NCBI GenBank assembly: GCA_035307765.1 | Contig: DATGHU010000034.1 | Span: forward strand, 315,417-379,416 | Origin: a bacterium | GTDB lineage: Bacteria; Sysuimicrobiota; Sysuimicrobiia; Sysuimicrobiales; Segetimicrobiaceae | Reading direction: 5' to 3' | DNA length: 64,000 bases | Shown: positions 1 to 7,795 of the stretch, one piece after another | Layout: every line of letters begins with the position of its first letter | Position numbering within the stretch: position 1 is the stretch's first letter | Notes under the pieces: model-generated | Databases searched by the model: none | Seen by the model: the letters and a program-made list of their open reading frames with translations, nothing else | What the model was told of the DNA's origin: nothing | Program-made: the position numbers and the translations under genes

Positions 1-85
1 GGTGAACCTCGGCACGATCGCGGGTTCCGTCCAAACCCCGCAGGCGCCCTACTTCAACCTGCGGCTGGAAAACCGTGACAACTAG
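1..85 (+). CDS. C-terminal end of small secreted protein (partial, paralogue of the gene at 425)
   Basis: Only the last 27 codons lie in the window, reading from position 2 to a TAG at 83-85. The tail contains NLGTIAG, then a short Q/P-rich stretch, then NLRLENRDN. The gene at 425-655 ends NLGTVAG, a similar Q/P stretch, and QQRLDNRGQ. The two are therefore tandem paralogues that share a C-terminal motif. The start and any signal peptide are outside the window. Function is unknown. Confidence 0.6.
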   Translation, partial: VNLGTIAGSVQTPQAPYFNLRLENRDN

Positions 86-424
86 CCCGTAGCGCGCTGC
101 CGGTCGTCGCACGTTGGGGGCGGCTGGCAGCGCGGCTTATCTTGCCTCCGCGATCGCGGTTCGGCGGTATCGGTGGGTGCGGCCATTGCCTGCGCTTCTC
201 TCGCGGAGGGAACTGCTGCCGGCCGAATTCCGTCACTTCTCCTTCCGGTTTCCCCCATTCGCTTCCCCGCTGTTGCCCTGCCATACCAAATCATCCCCCC
301 GAATGGGCGTGACGAACCTGTGACGCCATTCCCACCTCCGTCGCAATCTGCGCTTCCCTTCCAGGTGTATTGGTTCGTGAACGATCGCACAGCGCGATCA
401 AATCGAGCAAAAGGAGTGAGCGCG
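86..424. other. Intergenic region between two small secreted-protein paralogues
   Basis: No gene is recognised here. A perfect 12-bp palindrome CCGCGATCGCGG lies at 148-159. A ribosome binding site AAGGAG (411-416) serves the gene that starts at 425. I see no convincing -10/-35 pair. Confidence 0.4.
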
Positions 425-655
425 ATGAAGACGATGCTGGTGATGCTCATCCTGGGGATGTCCATCGCCCTGCCCGGCGCCGCGTCTGCCGCCGCAGGCG
501 ATGATACCCACCCAGACCGTTCGAACCCGTGGCAGGCCGCACAGGGGGCGCCGGAGACCGAGCCCACAAATCTCGGCACGGTGGCGGGCCCCGCCCAGGC
601 CCAGCCCAACTTCGGTCCGTACTCCCAACAGCGGCTCGACAACCGGGGACAGTAG
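425..655 (+). CDS. Small secreted protein of unknown function (76 aa)
   Basis: The start is chosen at the ATG at 425 because AAGGAG sits 8 nt upstream and because the protein then opens with a classic signal peptide. This has MK, a hydrophobic stretch (residues 4-16), and a small-residue cleavage site ASA near residue 22. The mature part is only about 54 residues, hydrophilic and Q/P/N-rich, with no cysteines. It ends with NLGTVAG...QQRLDNRGQ, the same C-terminal motif as the truncated gene at the window start. I recognise no family. Tandem copies of a short exported protein suggest a small lineage-specific family, but no role can be inferred. Confidence 0.7.
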   Translation: MKTMLVMLILGMSIALPGAASAAAGDDTHPDRSNPWQAAQGAPETEPTNLGTVAGPAQAQPNFGPYSQQRLDNRGQ

Positions 656-789
656 GGACCCGCCGGGCGAGCGGCCACCACGGGATGCCGGAACGAATCT
701 TGATGGGGTCGGGGAGTCATGTCAGGATCCCGCTTTGGCCCGCGCGGCCCCCCGAGAACGTGCCGCGCTTTTGTCCGGCGGGGAAACGC

Positions 790-818
790 GGGGGCGGCGG
801 AGCAGGTCCGCCGCCCCC
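790..818 (-). terminator. Terminator-like hairpin after the first ferritin-like gene
   Basis: A perfect 12-bp GC stem (790-801 with 807-818) closes a 5-nt loop. It starts 34 nt beyond the stop of the minus-strand gene at 852, and the minus strand then reads GCGTTTCCC. It also lies 135 nt after the plus-strand gene ending at 655 and may serve both. There is no long U tract. Confidence 0.5.
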
Positions 819-851
819 GGGCATCGTGCGCTTGCGCTCCGCAGTGAGGAC

Positions 852-1586
852 CTACGTCGGGGTAAGTTGAGTCACCCCGGCGGTGTCGACGGAGCCCGCG
901 AAATCGGCGTACCGAACCGGGGTGCCGGCGCCGCCGATGAACCCAAGCTTCTGGAGCGCGGCCGCCGCCTCCCCTACCTGGGTGAACAGCTTCTGCTCGA
1001 ACGCGAGATTGTGGGGCAGCGGGTCGCGCAGGAAGAGGCGCGCGAGCGCGCGGTGTTCGCACTCGACCCCACCAATCTGAAGCGCGACCTTGACGAGATC
1101 GGGCTTCTGCATCTCCGCGAATTCCCGCGCCGCGCTCATGTACGCAGCGATGAATGCGGTCTCAAGGGACTCGAGCGTCCGGTACATCGCGTCGGTATCG
1201 GTGGCGATCTTGGGGTCCGGCACACTGAATGTCAGGGCCAGGGGTTTGGCCCCCGCCTTGGTCAGGAACGCAAAGTGCGCCTGTTCGGACGCCTGGTACG
1301 CTTTGAGGACGGTGACGACAATCGGAGGTAAGCCCTTGGACCCGTCCGCGTTTGTGTACACGGCCGCGCCCCGGATCACCGCGCCGGTCAGCGTGACCGC
1401 TAGGGCTTCCGCGGTCGCCGCGATGTTGATGATCGTCTCGATGTCCTCTGACTGCATCGCCGCTTCGGCGATGCCCCGGACCGCCGCTCCCTGGGTCAAC
1501 GCCAGCCCGAGCCCCGTGGCCCCGGCCATCTTGATGAGGTCTCGGCGGGAGAGTCTCCCCCGCGCCGACTCTGTGTGCTCCAGCAT
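852..1586 (-). CDS. Tat-exported ferritin-like domain protein (copy 1)
   Basis: The 244-residue protein has an N-terminal twin-arginine motif SRRDLIK (residues 13-19) followed by a hydrophobic stretch, so export in folded form is likely. The mature part is a four-helix ferritin-like domain. The expected di-iron ligand pattern is visible: E60, E101-x-x-H104, E142 and E175-x-x-H178. This fits the ferritin-like (PF13668-type) family that includes desiccation-related proteins; the real substrate of these proteins is not established. AAAGGAG lies 10 nt before the ATG. The next gene upstream (1653-2372) is a close paralogue, with the shared core INIAATAEALAVTLTGAVI. A role in periplasmic iron or oxidative-stress handling is inference. 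Confidence 0.85.
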   Translation of the reverse strand: MLEHTESARGRLSRRDLIKMAGATGLGLALTQGAAVRGIAEAAMQSEDIETIINIAATAEALAVTLTGAVIRGAAVYTNADGSKGLPPIVVTVLKAYQASEQAHFAFLTKAGAKPLALTFSVPDPKIATDTDAMYRTLESLETAFIAAYMSAAREFAEMQKPDLVKVALQIGGVECEHRALARLFLRDPLPHNLAFEQKLFTQVGEAAAALQKLGFIGGAGTPVRYADFAGSVDTAGVTQLTPT

Positions 1587-1652
1587 CTGCCCGTCACTCC
1601 TTTCGCCGCGCGTCTGTGCTGCTCTCGAACGCTCCCCGACCCGAGCGGCGTG

Positions 1653-2372
1653 TTATACAGTCAACCCGCTCACGCCCGAGGGATCCACTTTGCCTGAAAA
1701 ATCGGTGTAGTTAAGCGTCGCTGCCGGGTTGGACGTGCCGAGCAGGCCTAGGCTCTTGATCTTGGCGGCCGCCTCGCCGACGGTCTGGAACGGAGCCTGC
1801 TCGAACCCAAGGTTGTTGGGAGGGGTCACGCCCATCCCGAAGTTCGCCAGAACCCGATGCTCGCACTCGACGCCGGCAACCTGAAACGCCACTTGGGCCA
1901 GCGCGGGCTGACCGAGTTGCGCGAACTCGACCGCCGCAGCGATGTACGCGCCGATGAAAACGGTCTCAGCCGAAACCACAAAGCTGAGCAGCGCATGGCT
2001 GTCCTTGGTGATCGGGACAAGATCTTGCGGAACCGTGAAGGTGAGCGTCAGTGCCTTCGCGCCCGCCTTGGTCAGGTACTGATAGTGCGCCTGTTCCTCC
2101 GCCTGGATCGCCTTCACCCAGGCGACGATTGACGGCGGCAACCCCTTCCCGCCGTCATAGTTCTGAGCCCCGTCGATCACGGCACCGGTCAGCGTGACCG
2201 CTAGGGCTTCGGCGGTCGCAGCGATGTTGATGATGTCGGCCACAGACTCCTTGCTCTGCGCCATGGCCCTGAGGGTTCCGATCTGAGAAACCGCCAGGGC
2301 CCCGAGCCCGGCGATGCCTGCGGTCTTGGCAAAGCCTCTCCGGTCGAGCCTCCGATCCGCTCTGTCGGTCAT
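1653..2372 (-). CDS. Tat-exported ferritin-like domain protein (copy 2)
   Basis: The start is placed at the ATG at 2372 (MTDRADRRLD), preceded on the minus strand by AAGGGAG. Upstream in-frame codons encode low-complexity sequence with no family resemblance. The 239-residue protein has a Tat-like RRGFAK motif (residues 11-16) and a hydrophobic segment, then a ferritin-like four-helix domain with ligands E55, E93-x-x-H96, E136 and E169-x-x-H172. It shares long identical blocks with copy 1, lies 66 nt upstream of it and reads the same way, so the pair probably forms one transcript created by tandem duplication. The catalytic activity is unknown for this family. Confidence 0.85.
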   Translation of the reverse strand: MTDRADRRLDRRGFAKTAGIAGLGALAVSQIGTLRAMAQSKESVADIINIAATAEALAVTLTGAVIDGAQNYDGGKGLPPSIVAWVKAIQAEEQAHYQYLTKAGAKALTLTFTVPQDLVPITKDSHALLSFVVSAETVFIGAYIAAAVEFAQLGQPALAQVAFQVAGVECEHRVLANFGMGVTPPNNLGFEQAPFQTVGEAAAKIKSLGLLGTSNPAATLNYTDFSGKVDPSGVSGLTV

Positions 2373-2702
2373 TTGACCTTCACTCCCTTCCGCTGTGTGG
2401 TGCGACGCGGTTTGCGCGGAACGATCACCGCGCGCTCCGCGCTGTGAGGGAGGTTTCGGTGCCCGCGGCCGCAGAAGCACCAGCCCCTCCACGCATCTCT
2501 TCGCACCGACGCGCCTGTCGGATTGGCCGATCTGGACCCCACGGCGAGAGGGTTGCCAGCGGGCACCGACAGATTTTTGGCGAACATGCCGATCCCAAGA
2601 AATTGTGGGCGAAGGTTCCGGCTGGCTGTGTTCGTTCGGCAGGGACTCGGGCGGGGCGGGTGAAAAATCGCAACAAATTCCTCGGGAGCCGGAGGGCGCG
2701 AA
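2373..2702. other. Divergent intergenic region
   Basis: This 330-nt stretch separates the minus-strand ferritin-like pair from the plus-strand GyrI-like gene and must hold both promoters. I see no clear consensus promoter. A strong ribosome binding site GGAGG (2691-2695) precedes the GTG at 2703. Confidence 0.4.
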
Positions 2703-3110
2703 GTGATACCTGATACCTGTGTGACGGTACCGGATACGCGCGTGATGTACGTCGCGGGGGAAGCGGGAAAGCCGATTGCCGAACAGGCTCCGAAGCCCTT
2801 CAAGGAACTCGAAGCGAAGCTCGCTTCGCTCAATGGTAGGAAGTTCTATGGGGTCGTGCTTGGCCACGAATATCGAGCGTGTGTCTCCATTGACCCGAAT
2901 GACGACCCTCTCGCTCTCCCGCACCCGACTTGGGTGTTACCAGGCGGTAGGTACGTTCGCCGAAGGCTCTCCGATTGGGAAAACAACCTCCACCTGATTG
3001 GCCCGACCTTCGAGACCCTGTGCCGACGATCCGACTTTGACCCATCCCGGCCCTGCATAGAGTATTACAGGAGTCAAAAGGAACTCTTGGTAATGGTGCC
3101 GGTGCGGTAG
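2703..3110 (+). CDS. GyrI-like / AraC effector-binding domain protein
   Basis: The 135-residue protein begins at a GTG with GGAGG 7 nt upstream. It has the layout of a stand-alone GyrI-like small-molecule binding domain: an early 'VMYVAGEAG' strand, a helix around KPFKELEAKLASL, a middle 'FYGVVLG' strand, an aromatic stretch, and the terminal strand 'ELLVMVPV' that closes these domains. There is no DNA-binding domain. Such stand-alone domains bind cationic or hydrophobic ligands, and some hydrolyse them; the ligand here is unknown. Family assignment rests on pattern resemblance, not on catalytic residues. Confidence 0.6.
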   Translation: MIPDTCVTVPDTRVMYVAGEAGKPIAEQAPKPFKELEAKLASLNGRKFYGVVLGHEYRACVSIDPNDDPLALPHPTWVLPGGRYVRRRLSDWENNLHLIGPTFETLCRRSDFDPSRPCIEYYRSQKELLVMVPVR

Positions 3111-3367
3111 GGGCAAACGGATTCATTTTGACACCGTGGGGGCCCCGGTGCTGCTTCACACTTAACCTTCCTGATCCGCGCAATCATACGAGCGCCCGAA
3201 GTCAACCCCAGGACTCGTTTCAGAACATGATTGTGATGATGAGGGGTCAAGCGCCGTCGGTCTCGATTACGTCCTCGCAATCTCACCTGGACGCCGAGAT
3301 CAGTGGGAACCTCAATCTGATGTTCGCGCTCACGGGACGGGGGAGGTTCAAATGAACGGCTTTTTGG

Positions 3368-3457
3368 TGGCGGAGGGGGTGGGATTTGAACCCACGAGGC
3401 GGTTTCCCGCCTACACGCTCTCCAGGCGTGCCGAATCGGCCACTCTCGCACCCCTCC
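3368..3457 (-). tRNA. tRNA-Ser(GGA)
   Basis: The minus strand folds as a long-variable-arm tRNA. The acceptor GGAGGGG pairs with CCCCTCC, the anticodon loop CTGGAGA (3425-3419) carries anticodon GGA, the variable arm GGCGG/CCGCC is present, and the T arm is GTGGG-TTCAAAT-CCCAC. The discriminator is G and CCA is encoded in the gene (3370-3368). It reads UCC/UCU serine codons. Confidence 0.97.
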
Positions 3458-3468
3458 GAGCGTAGCTC

Positions 3469-3480
3469 ATTATAACACCT
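3469..3480 (-). promoter_or_regulatory. Extended -10 promoter of tRNA-Ser
   Basis: On the minus strand a perfect TATAAT (3474-3469) is preceded by TGT, giving an extended -10 (TGnTATAAT). It lies 11 nt before the mature 5' end. No good -35 is visible at 17 nt (AGGCGG), which fits an extended -10 promoter. Confidence 0.7.
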
Positions 3481-3516
3481 CGACCGCGGCGCCGCCTTCC
3501 TGCACCCGCATCGTGT

Positions 3517-3555
3517 AAGGAAAGGCCCGGGACGAGAGGCCCCGGGCCTTTCCTT
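3517..3555. terminator. Strong hairpin terminator of the cox operon
   Basis: A perfect 15-bp stem (3517-3531 with 3541-3555) closes a 9-nt loop. It begins 12 nt past the stop codon of coxM on the minus strand. The 3' arm read on the minus strand contains CCTTTCCTT, giving a moderately U-rich end. It separates the cox operon from the tRNA gene. Confidence 0.8.
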
Positions 3556-3567
3556 CGTGGCAGAACC

Positions 3568-4431
3568 TTACTTGGCGCGGGACGCCGCGAGCAGCACCGC
3601 CCGTTTGGTGTAGACCGAGGCGAGATGCGCCCGAAACTGCCCCGACGCATACAAATCTCCCTGCGGTTCGACCCCGTCCGCGGCATGAGCCGCGGCCTTC
3701 GCGACCGTGGCCTCATCCAGGGCTTGGCCGGCCAGCGCCTTTTCCACCGCGGTCGCCCGATAGGCCTTTCCCGCCACCCCGGTGATCCCGATCGCCGCCC
3801 GCTGGCACTTCCCGCCGCTCACGGTCACGACGGCCGCGACCCCTACCACCGCGTACCCGCTTGCGGGATGGGGATGCTTCTGGTACGCGCTCCCTGTGCC
3901 GCGGGCCAGCGCCGGGACGTGCAGTGCGGTGATCAACTCGTTGGGCTTGAGCGACGTGGTGAGCATGTCCACGAAGAACGCCCCCGCCGGGATCGTCCGC
4001 GAGCCTTGGGGACCCGTCGCCACGATCTCCGCATCCAGCGCCAGGAGCGCCGCCGGGTAGTCCGCCGCGGGGTCGGCGTGCGCCGCCGCCCCACCGATCG
4101 TCCCTCGATTCCGAACCTGCATGTCCCCGATCACCGCGGCGGCTTCGGAGAGGAGAGGACATTTCTCCATGAGCAGGGTGTTGTGTTCAACGGCATCGTG
4201 GGTCGTCAGCGCGCCGATCGCGATCTTCTGCCCCTCTGCCTTGATCCCGTCCAAGCCGCTGATCCGGCCGATATCAACGATGACCTTGGGCTGCGCGAGC
4301 CTCAGCTTCATGATCGGGAGAAGGCTGTGGCCGCCGGCGAGGACTTTAGCGTCGTCGCCGTGCTTCTCCAGCAGCCCGATCGCCTCTTTGACGGATTGGG
4401 GTGCGAAGTACTCGAACACTGCAGGGATCAT
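3568..4431 (-). CDS. coxM: CO dehydrogenase-family medium (FAD) subunit
   Basis: This 287-residue protein is the FAD-binding subunit of a molybdenum hydroxylase. The two flavin-binding signatures are AGGHSLLPIMKLR (about residues 32-44) and TIGGAAAHADPAADYPA (about residues 112-128). It passes electrons from the 2Fe-2S subunit to an acceptor. Its ATG overlaps the stop of coxL by 4 nt (ATGA), which implies translational coupling. The gene order S-L-M differs from the classical M-S-L order. Length and motifs are normal for the family. Confidence 0.92.
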   Translation of the reverse strand: MIPAVFEYFAPQSVKEAIGLLEKHGDDAKVLAGGHSLLPIMKLRLAQPKVIVDIGRISGLDGIKAEGQKIAIGALTTHDAVEHNTLLMEKCPLLSEAAAVIGDMQVRNRGTIGGAAAHADPAADYPAALLALDAEIVATGPQGSRTIPAGAFFVDMLTTSLKPNELITALHVPALARGTGSAYQKHPHPASGYAVVGVAAVVTVSGGKCQRAAIGITGVAGKAYRATAVEKALAGQALDEATVAKAAAHAADGVEPQGDLYASGQFRAHLASVYTKRAVLLAASRAK

Positions 4432-6806
4432 CGTGCCTTCACCTCCCGATGCTGGCCGTGAATGGCGTTCCAGATCCGTTCAGGTGTCAGGGGCATATCG
4501 AGGTGCGTGATGCCGTAGGGCCGCAAGGCGTCCATGACCGCGTTGACGATCGCGGGCGTGCTGGCAATGGTGCCGGTCTCCCCCACCCCTTTTACCCCCA
4601 ACGGGTTGTGGGGCGAGGGGGTCTCGGTGCGCGCGGTCGCAAAGGTGGGAAACATGTGAGCTTTCGGTACCGCGTACTCCGCCATCGTGCCGGTCAGGAG
4701 TTGACCGTCGGGGGTGTACGCGGCGCCCTCGCATAGGGCCTGCGCGATCCCCTGGACGAGCCCCCCGTGCACCTGACCGTCCACGATCAAGGGGTTGATC
4801 ACCCGGCCGCAGTCGTCGACCGCGACGTACTGCTTGAGGTCGACCTGACCGGTTTCCGCATCGACCTCCACGACGGCGACGTGCGCCCCGAAGGGAAACG
4901 TGAAGTTCGAGGGGTCGAAAAATGCGGACGCCTCAAGCGAAGGCTCGACGCCCGGCGGAAGGTTCCACGCCAGGTACGCCTGCAGCGTCACTTCCTGGAT
5001 GGTCTTGGCTCGATCGGGGCTGCCCCGCACATGGAACCGCCCCTGGTCGAAGACGACGTCCTTTTCCGCGGCCTCGAGCATGTGGGCGGCGATCTTCGTG
5101 GCCTTTTCGCGGACCCGCCGGGCAGCGAGCACGAGCGCCGCGCCCCCGACGACGGTGGTGCGGCTGCCGTAGGTTCCCCATCCCATCGGGATCGAGGCGG
5201 TGTCGCCGTGCACGACCTCGATATCCTCGATGGGCAACCCCAACTCGTCCGCAACGATCTGAGCGAAGGTCGTTTCCTCTCCCTGTCCGTGGGGGGAGGC
5301 GCCGGTGAAGACGGTCGCCTTTCCCGTGGGATGCATGCGGACCACCGCGCTCTCCCACAGCCCGCCCTGGAACCCGACCGCCCCAGCGACCTGCGAAGGG
5401 CCGAGCCCGCAGATCTCCACGTACGTGCTGAGCCCAATCCCCAGGTGCTTGCCCGCGTTGGAGCCCCCCTTCTGCGCCTCGCGCAGCTTGGGGTAGCCGA
5501 CCATCTGCAGGGCTCGATCAAGCGCCGGGCCGTAGTTCCCGCTGTCGTAGGACAGCCCTTCCGCGGTCGTGTACGGAAACTTTCCGGCGGGGATGAAATT
5601 TTTGCGGCGGATCTCGACGGGGTCCATGTTGAGCTTGGTCGCGAGCAGGTCCACCACCCGCTCGATCAAATAGGTGGCCTCCGGCCGGCCGGCCCCGCGG
5701 TAGGCGTCCACCGGAGTGGTATTCGTGAAGACCCCGTGGACGACATAGTCGATGTTCGGGATCGTATAGCAGCCGGTCAGCATCAGCCCGTGCAGGATCG
5801 TCGGGACCCCCGGGGCGGCGGTGGAGAGGTACGCGCCGAGATTGGCCCACGTCTTGCCCCGCAGCGCGGTGATCGTGCCATCCCGGGTTGCCGCGATTTC
5901 CAGATCGGTGATGTGGTCCCGACCGTGGATCGTGCTCGTGTAGTTTTCCCCTCGGTCCTCGGTCCACTTCACCGGCCGGCCGGTCGCGCGTGCGCAGAAG
6001 ACGACGATCGCCTCGTCGGCGTAGAATGGGATCTTGCTCCCGAACCCGCCACCGACCTCCGGCGCGATGATCCGGATCTTGTGTTCTGGGATCCCGGTGA
6101 CGACCGACATGAGGAAGCGGGCGATGTGCGGGTTCTGGGTCGTGTAGGTGACGGTGAGGTCGCCGGCGCCGCTTTTGTAGTCGGCGACAACGGCGCGCGT
6201 TTCCATCGCGTTGGGGATCAGCCGCTGGTTCACGAACCGCTGGGCCAAAACGATCCCGTCACGCTCCGCAGCCTTGAACGCCGCCGCGGTCGCCTCGGCG
6301 TTCCCGAGCACCCACTTAAACGCGAGGTTGTTCGGAACCTCCGGATGGATCTGCGGAGCGCCCCGCTCCATCGCCTTCTGCTGATCGACCACCGTGGGCA
6401 GCGGCTCGTACTCGACGTGCACCAACGCCGCGGCGTCCCGCGCGGTGTACGGGTCCTCCGCCACGACCACCGCCACCCCGTCCCCGACGTAGCGGACGAC
6501 ATCCACCGCCAGGGCGGGATGCGGCGGAGTCTTGAGGTCGGAATTAGGAATCAGCCAGGCCGTAGGGATCGGGTTGATCTTCCCCTGGAGATCCTTGCCG
6601 GTAAACGCGGCGATCACCCCAGGGTGTCGGCGGGCCGCCTCCACGTCAATCCGCTTGATTCGCGCGTGCGCGTGCGGACTCCGAATGATCACGGCGTGCG
6701 CGAGCCCGGCGGGATGGAGGTCGTCGGTGTACGTGGCGGTGCCCGTGATCAACCGAGGGTCCTCCCGGCGCTTGATCCTGGCTCCGAACAGCTTGCTGAC
6801 GGCCAT
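4428..6806 (-). CDS. coxL: Form II CO dehydrogenase-like molybdopterin large subunit
   Basis: The 792-residue protein is the molybdenum-cytosine-dinucleotide-binding catalytic subunit of the xanthine dehydrogenase/CODH family. The active-site loop reads AYRGAGR at residues 368-374. This is the form II signature; authentic form I CO dehydrogenase has AYxCSFR with the Cu-binding Cys. CO oxidation is therefore not assured, and related enzymes oxidise aldehydes, purines or nicotinate-type substrates. Other family hallmarks include VGGGFGSK, GASPHGQGEETTFAQ and the C-terminal KGVGETGT, where the Glu is the expected catalytic residue. It lies 15 nt after coxS and overlaps coxM by 4 nt. No maturation genes (coxDEF-type) are in the window. 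Confidence 0.92.
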   Translation of the reverse strand: MAVSKLFGARIKRREDPRLITGTATYTDDLHPAGLAHAVIIRSPHAHARIKRIDVEAARRHPGVIAAFTGKDLQGKINPIPTAWLIPNSDLKTPPHPALAVDVVRYVGDGVAVVVAEDPYTARDAAALVHVEYEPLPTVVDQQKAMERGAPQIHPEVPNNLAFKWVLGNAEATAAAFKAAERDGIVLAQRFVNQRLIPNAMETRAVVADYKSGAGDLTVTYTTQNPHIARFLMSVVTGIPEHKIRIIAPEVGGGFGSKIPFYADEAIVVFCARATGRPVKWTEDRGENYTSTIHGRDHITDLEIAATRDGTITALRGKTWANLGAYLSTAAPGVPTILHGLMLTGCYTIPNIDYVVHGVFTNTTPVDAYRGAGRPEATYLIERVVDLLATKLNMDPVEIRRKNFIPAGKFPYTTAEGLSYDSGNYGPALDRALQMVGYPKLREAQKGGSNAGKHLGIGLSTYVEICGLGPSQVAGAVGFQGGLWESAVVRMHPTGKATVFTGASPHGQGEETTFAQIVADELGLPIEDIEVVHGDTASIPMGWGTYGSRTTVVGGAALVLAARRVREKATKIAAHMLEAAEKDVVFDQGRFHVRGSPDRAKTIQEVTLQAYLAWNLPPGVEPSLEASAFFDPSNFTFPFGAHVAVVEVDAETGQVDLKQYVAVDDCGRVINPLIVDGQVHGGLVQGIAQALCEGAAYTPDGQLLTGTMAEYAVPKAHMFPTFATARTETPSPHNPLGVKGVGETGTIASTPAIVNAVMDALRPYGITHLDMPLTPERIWNAIHGQHREVKAR

Positions 6807-6821
6807 GGGCTCCCCCCTCCG

Positions 6822-7316
6822 CTACCGTGACGCCGCTCGTCCGGCGCCACCGCGCATCTTACGCGCCGCGTGCTGAACAGAATTGACGATGTGCTGGTAC
6901 CCCGTACACCGACAGAGGTTCCCCTCGATCCCCAGCCGGATCTGCTCCTCCGTGGGATCGGGATTTCGCTGCAGCAAGTCGAGCACCGTCATCATCATTC
7001 CGGGGGTGCAGAACCCGCATTGGAGCCCGTGCTCCTCCCAAAACCCCTCCTGGATCGGGTGAAGCTTGCCGTTCGTCGCCAACCCCTCGACGGTCTGAAG
7101 CGAAGCGCCGTCTGCCTGAACCGCGAGTACCGTGCAGGACTTGACCGCCTTCCCGTGCATCAGGATGGTGCACGCCCCGCAGTTGCTGGTGTCGCAGCCA
7201 ACGTGGGTGCCGGTAAGTCCCAGCACGTCGCGAATGTAGTGGACGAGCAGGAGCCGCGGCTCTACCTCGTGCGTGTGGACCTTCCCGTTCACGGTCACCT
7301 TGACAGCCCGCTTCAC
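6822..7316 (-). CDS. coxS: CO dehydrogenase-family small (2Fe-2S) subunit
   Basis: The start is placed at a GTG (7316) preceded by AGGGGG at 7 nt, giving 164 residues, the usual size. The N-terminal plant-type ferredoxin domain binds one 2Fe-2S cluster through Cys41, Cys46, Cys49 and Cys61. The C-terminal helical domain binds the second through Cys100, Cys103, Cys135 and Cys137 (QCGFCTPG and CRCTGY). It relays electrons from the molybdenum site of CoxL to the flavin of CoxM. It is the first gene of the operon, behind a leader of roughly 245 nt. Confidence 0.93.
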   Translation of the reverse strand: MKRAVKVTVNGKVHTHEVEPRLLLVHYIRDVLGLTGTHVGCDTSNCGACTILMHGKAVKSCTVLAVQADGASLQTVEGLATNGKLHPIQEGFWEEHGLQCGFCTPGMMMTVLDLLQRNPDPTEEQIRLGIEGNLCRCTGYQHIVNSVQHAARKMRGGAGRAASR

Positions 7317-7358
7317 CGTCTGTCCCCCTTTCGTCTCGCACTGTCCCACAAAACCGAA

Positions 7359-7388
7359 CGCCGGCCGCTGATGCCCCTGCGGCCGGCG
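7359..7388 (-). promoter_or_regulatory. Attenuator-like hairpin in the cox leader
   Basis: A perfect 10-bp GC stem (7359-7368 with 7379-7388) has a 10-nt loop. Read on the minus strand it is followed directly by TTCGGTTTTG, the layout of an intrinsic terminator. It lies 42 nt before the coxS start codon and about 180 nt after the predicted transcription start, so it could act as an attenuator. No recognised riboswitch class was identified. Confidence 0.45.
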
Positions 7389-7568
7389 CCTGCGCGCAAA
7401 CCCGTCCCTTGGTGGTGGCGGTGACAGATCCTCAGGCTGCCTGGTCGGCGATCGCGCAACGTCATCCGCACCCAAAAAGGCATGAGACAGACCGACAGGC
7501 CGGGAATATCGTTGGTGGGTTGAGGCTGCGGTAGCTGGAACCGGCGCCGTGGAACCTCGTGTGAGTGC

Positions 7569-7598
7569 ATTATAGCGAGCGGTCTCGCGGCGAAGCAA
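7569..7598 (-). promoter_or_regulatory. Predicted sigma70-type promoter of coxSLM
   Basis: On the minus strand TTGCTT (7598-7593) and a perfect TATAAT (7574-7569) are separated by 18 nt. Transcription would begin near 7562, giving a leader of about 245 nt before coxS. Confidence 0.55.
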
Positions 7599-7795
7599 GG
7601 GTTTGTTGCGAGCCCAACCGTACCATGTTAGCATGGGCCCTGCCCGCGACGCCGCGGGGCGATCCCTTACTCGCGCGCCAAACGGTTCGGGGAGCAGGAG
7701 ACCAACGCCCGGGTTGAAACATTCGGCGACCGCATCGAGCGTGTGTTTGCGGTCGCCGGTGCGAGCCGCTGCGGGTAGCGGGGGACGCGAGCGAT

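Larger units (their letters stand above)
7317..7795. other. Divergent regulatory region between coxSLM and livHMGF
   Basis: This 479-nt region holds the cox promoter (7569-7598) and a long cox leader with a hairpin at 7359-7388. I find no gene in it. No convincing promoter is seen for livH on the plus strand. Confidence 0.5.

Noticed and set aside
148-159. GCGATCGC palindrome and its many repeats as a HIP1-like element
   Set aside because: The octamer occurs often across the window, mostly inside codons for Ala-Ile-Ala. High GC and codon bias explain it without a special element.
7317-7560. A known riboswitch in the cox leader
   Set aside because: I could not match the core of the molybdenum cofactor motif or other common riboswitches by eye. 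Only the hairpin and long leader are claimed.
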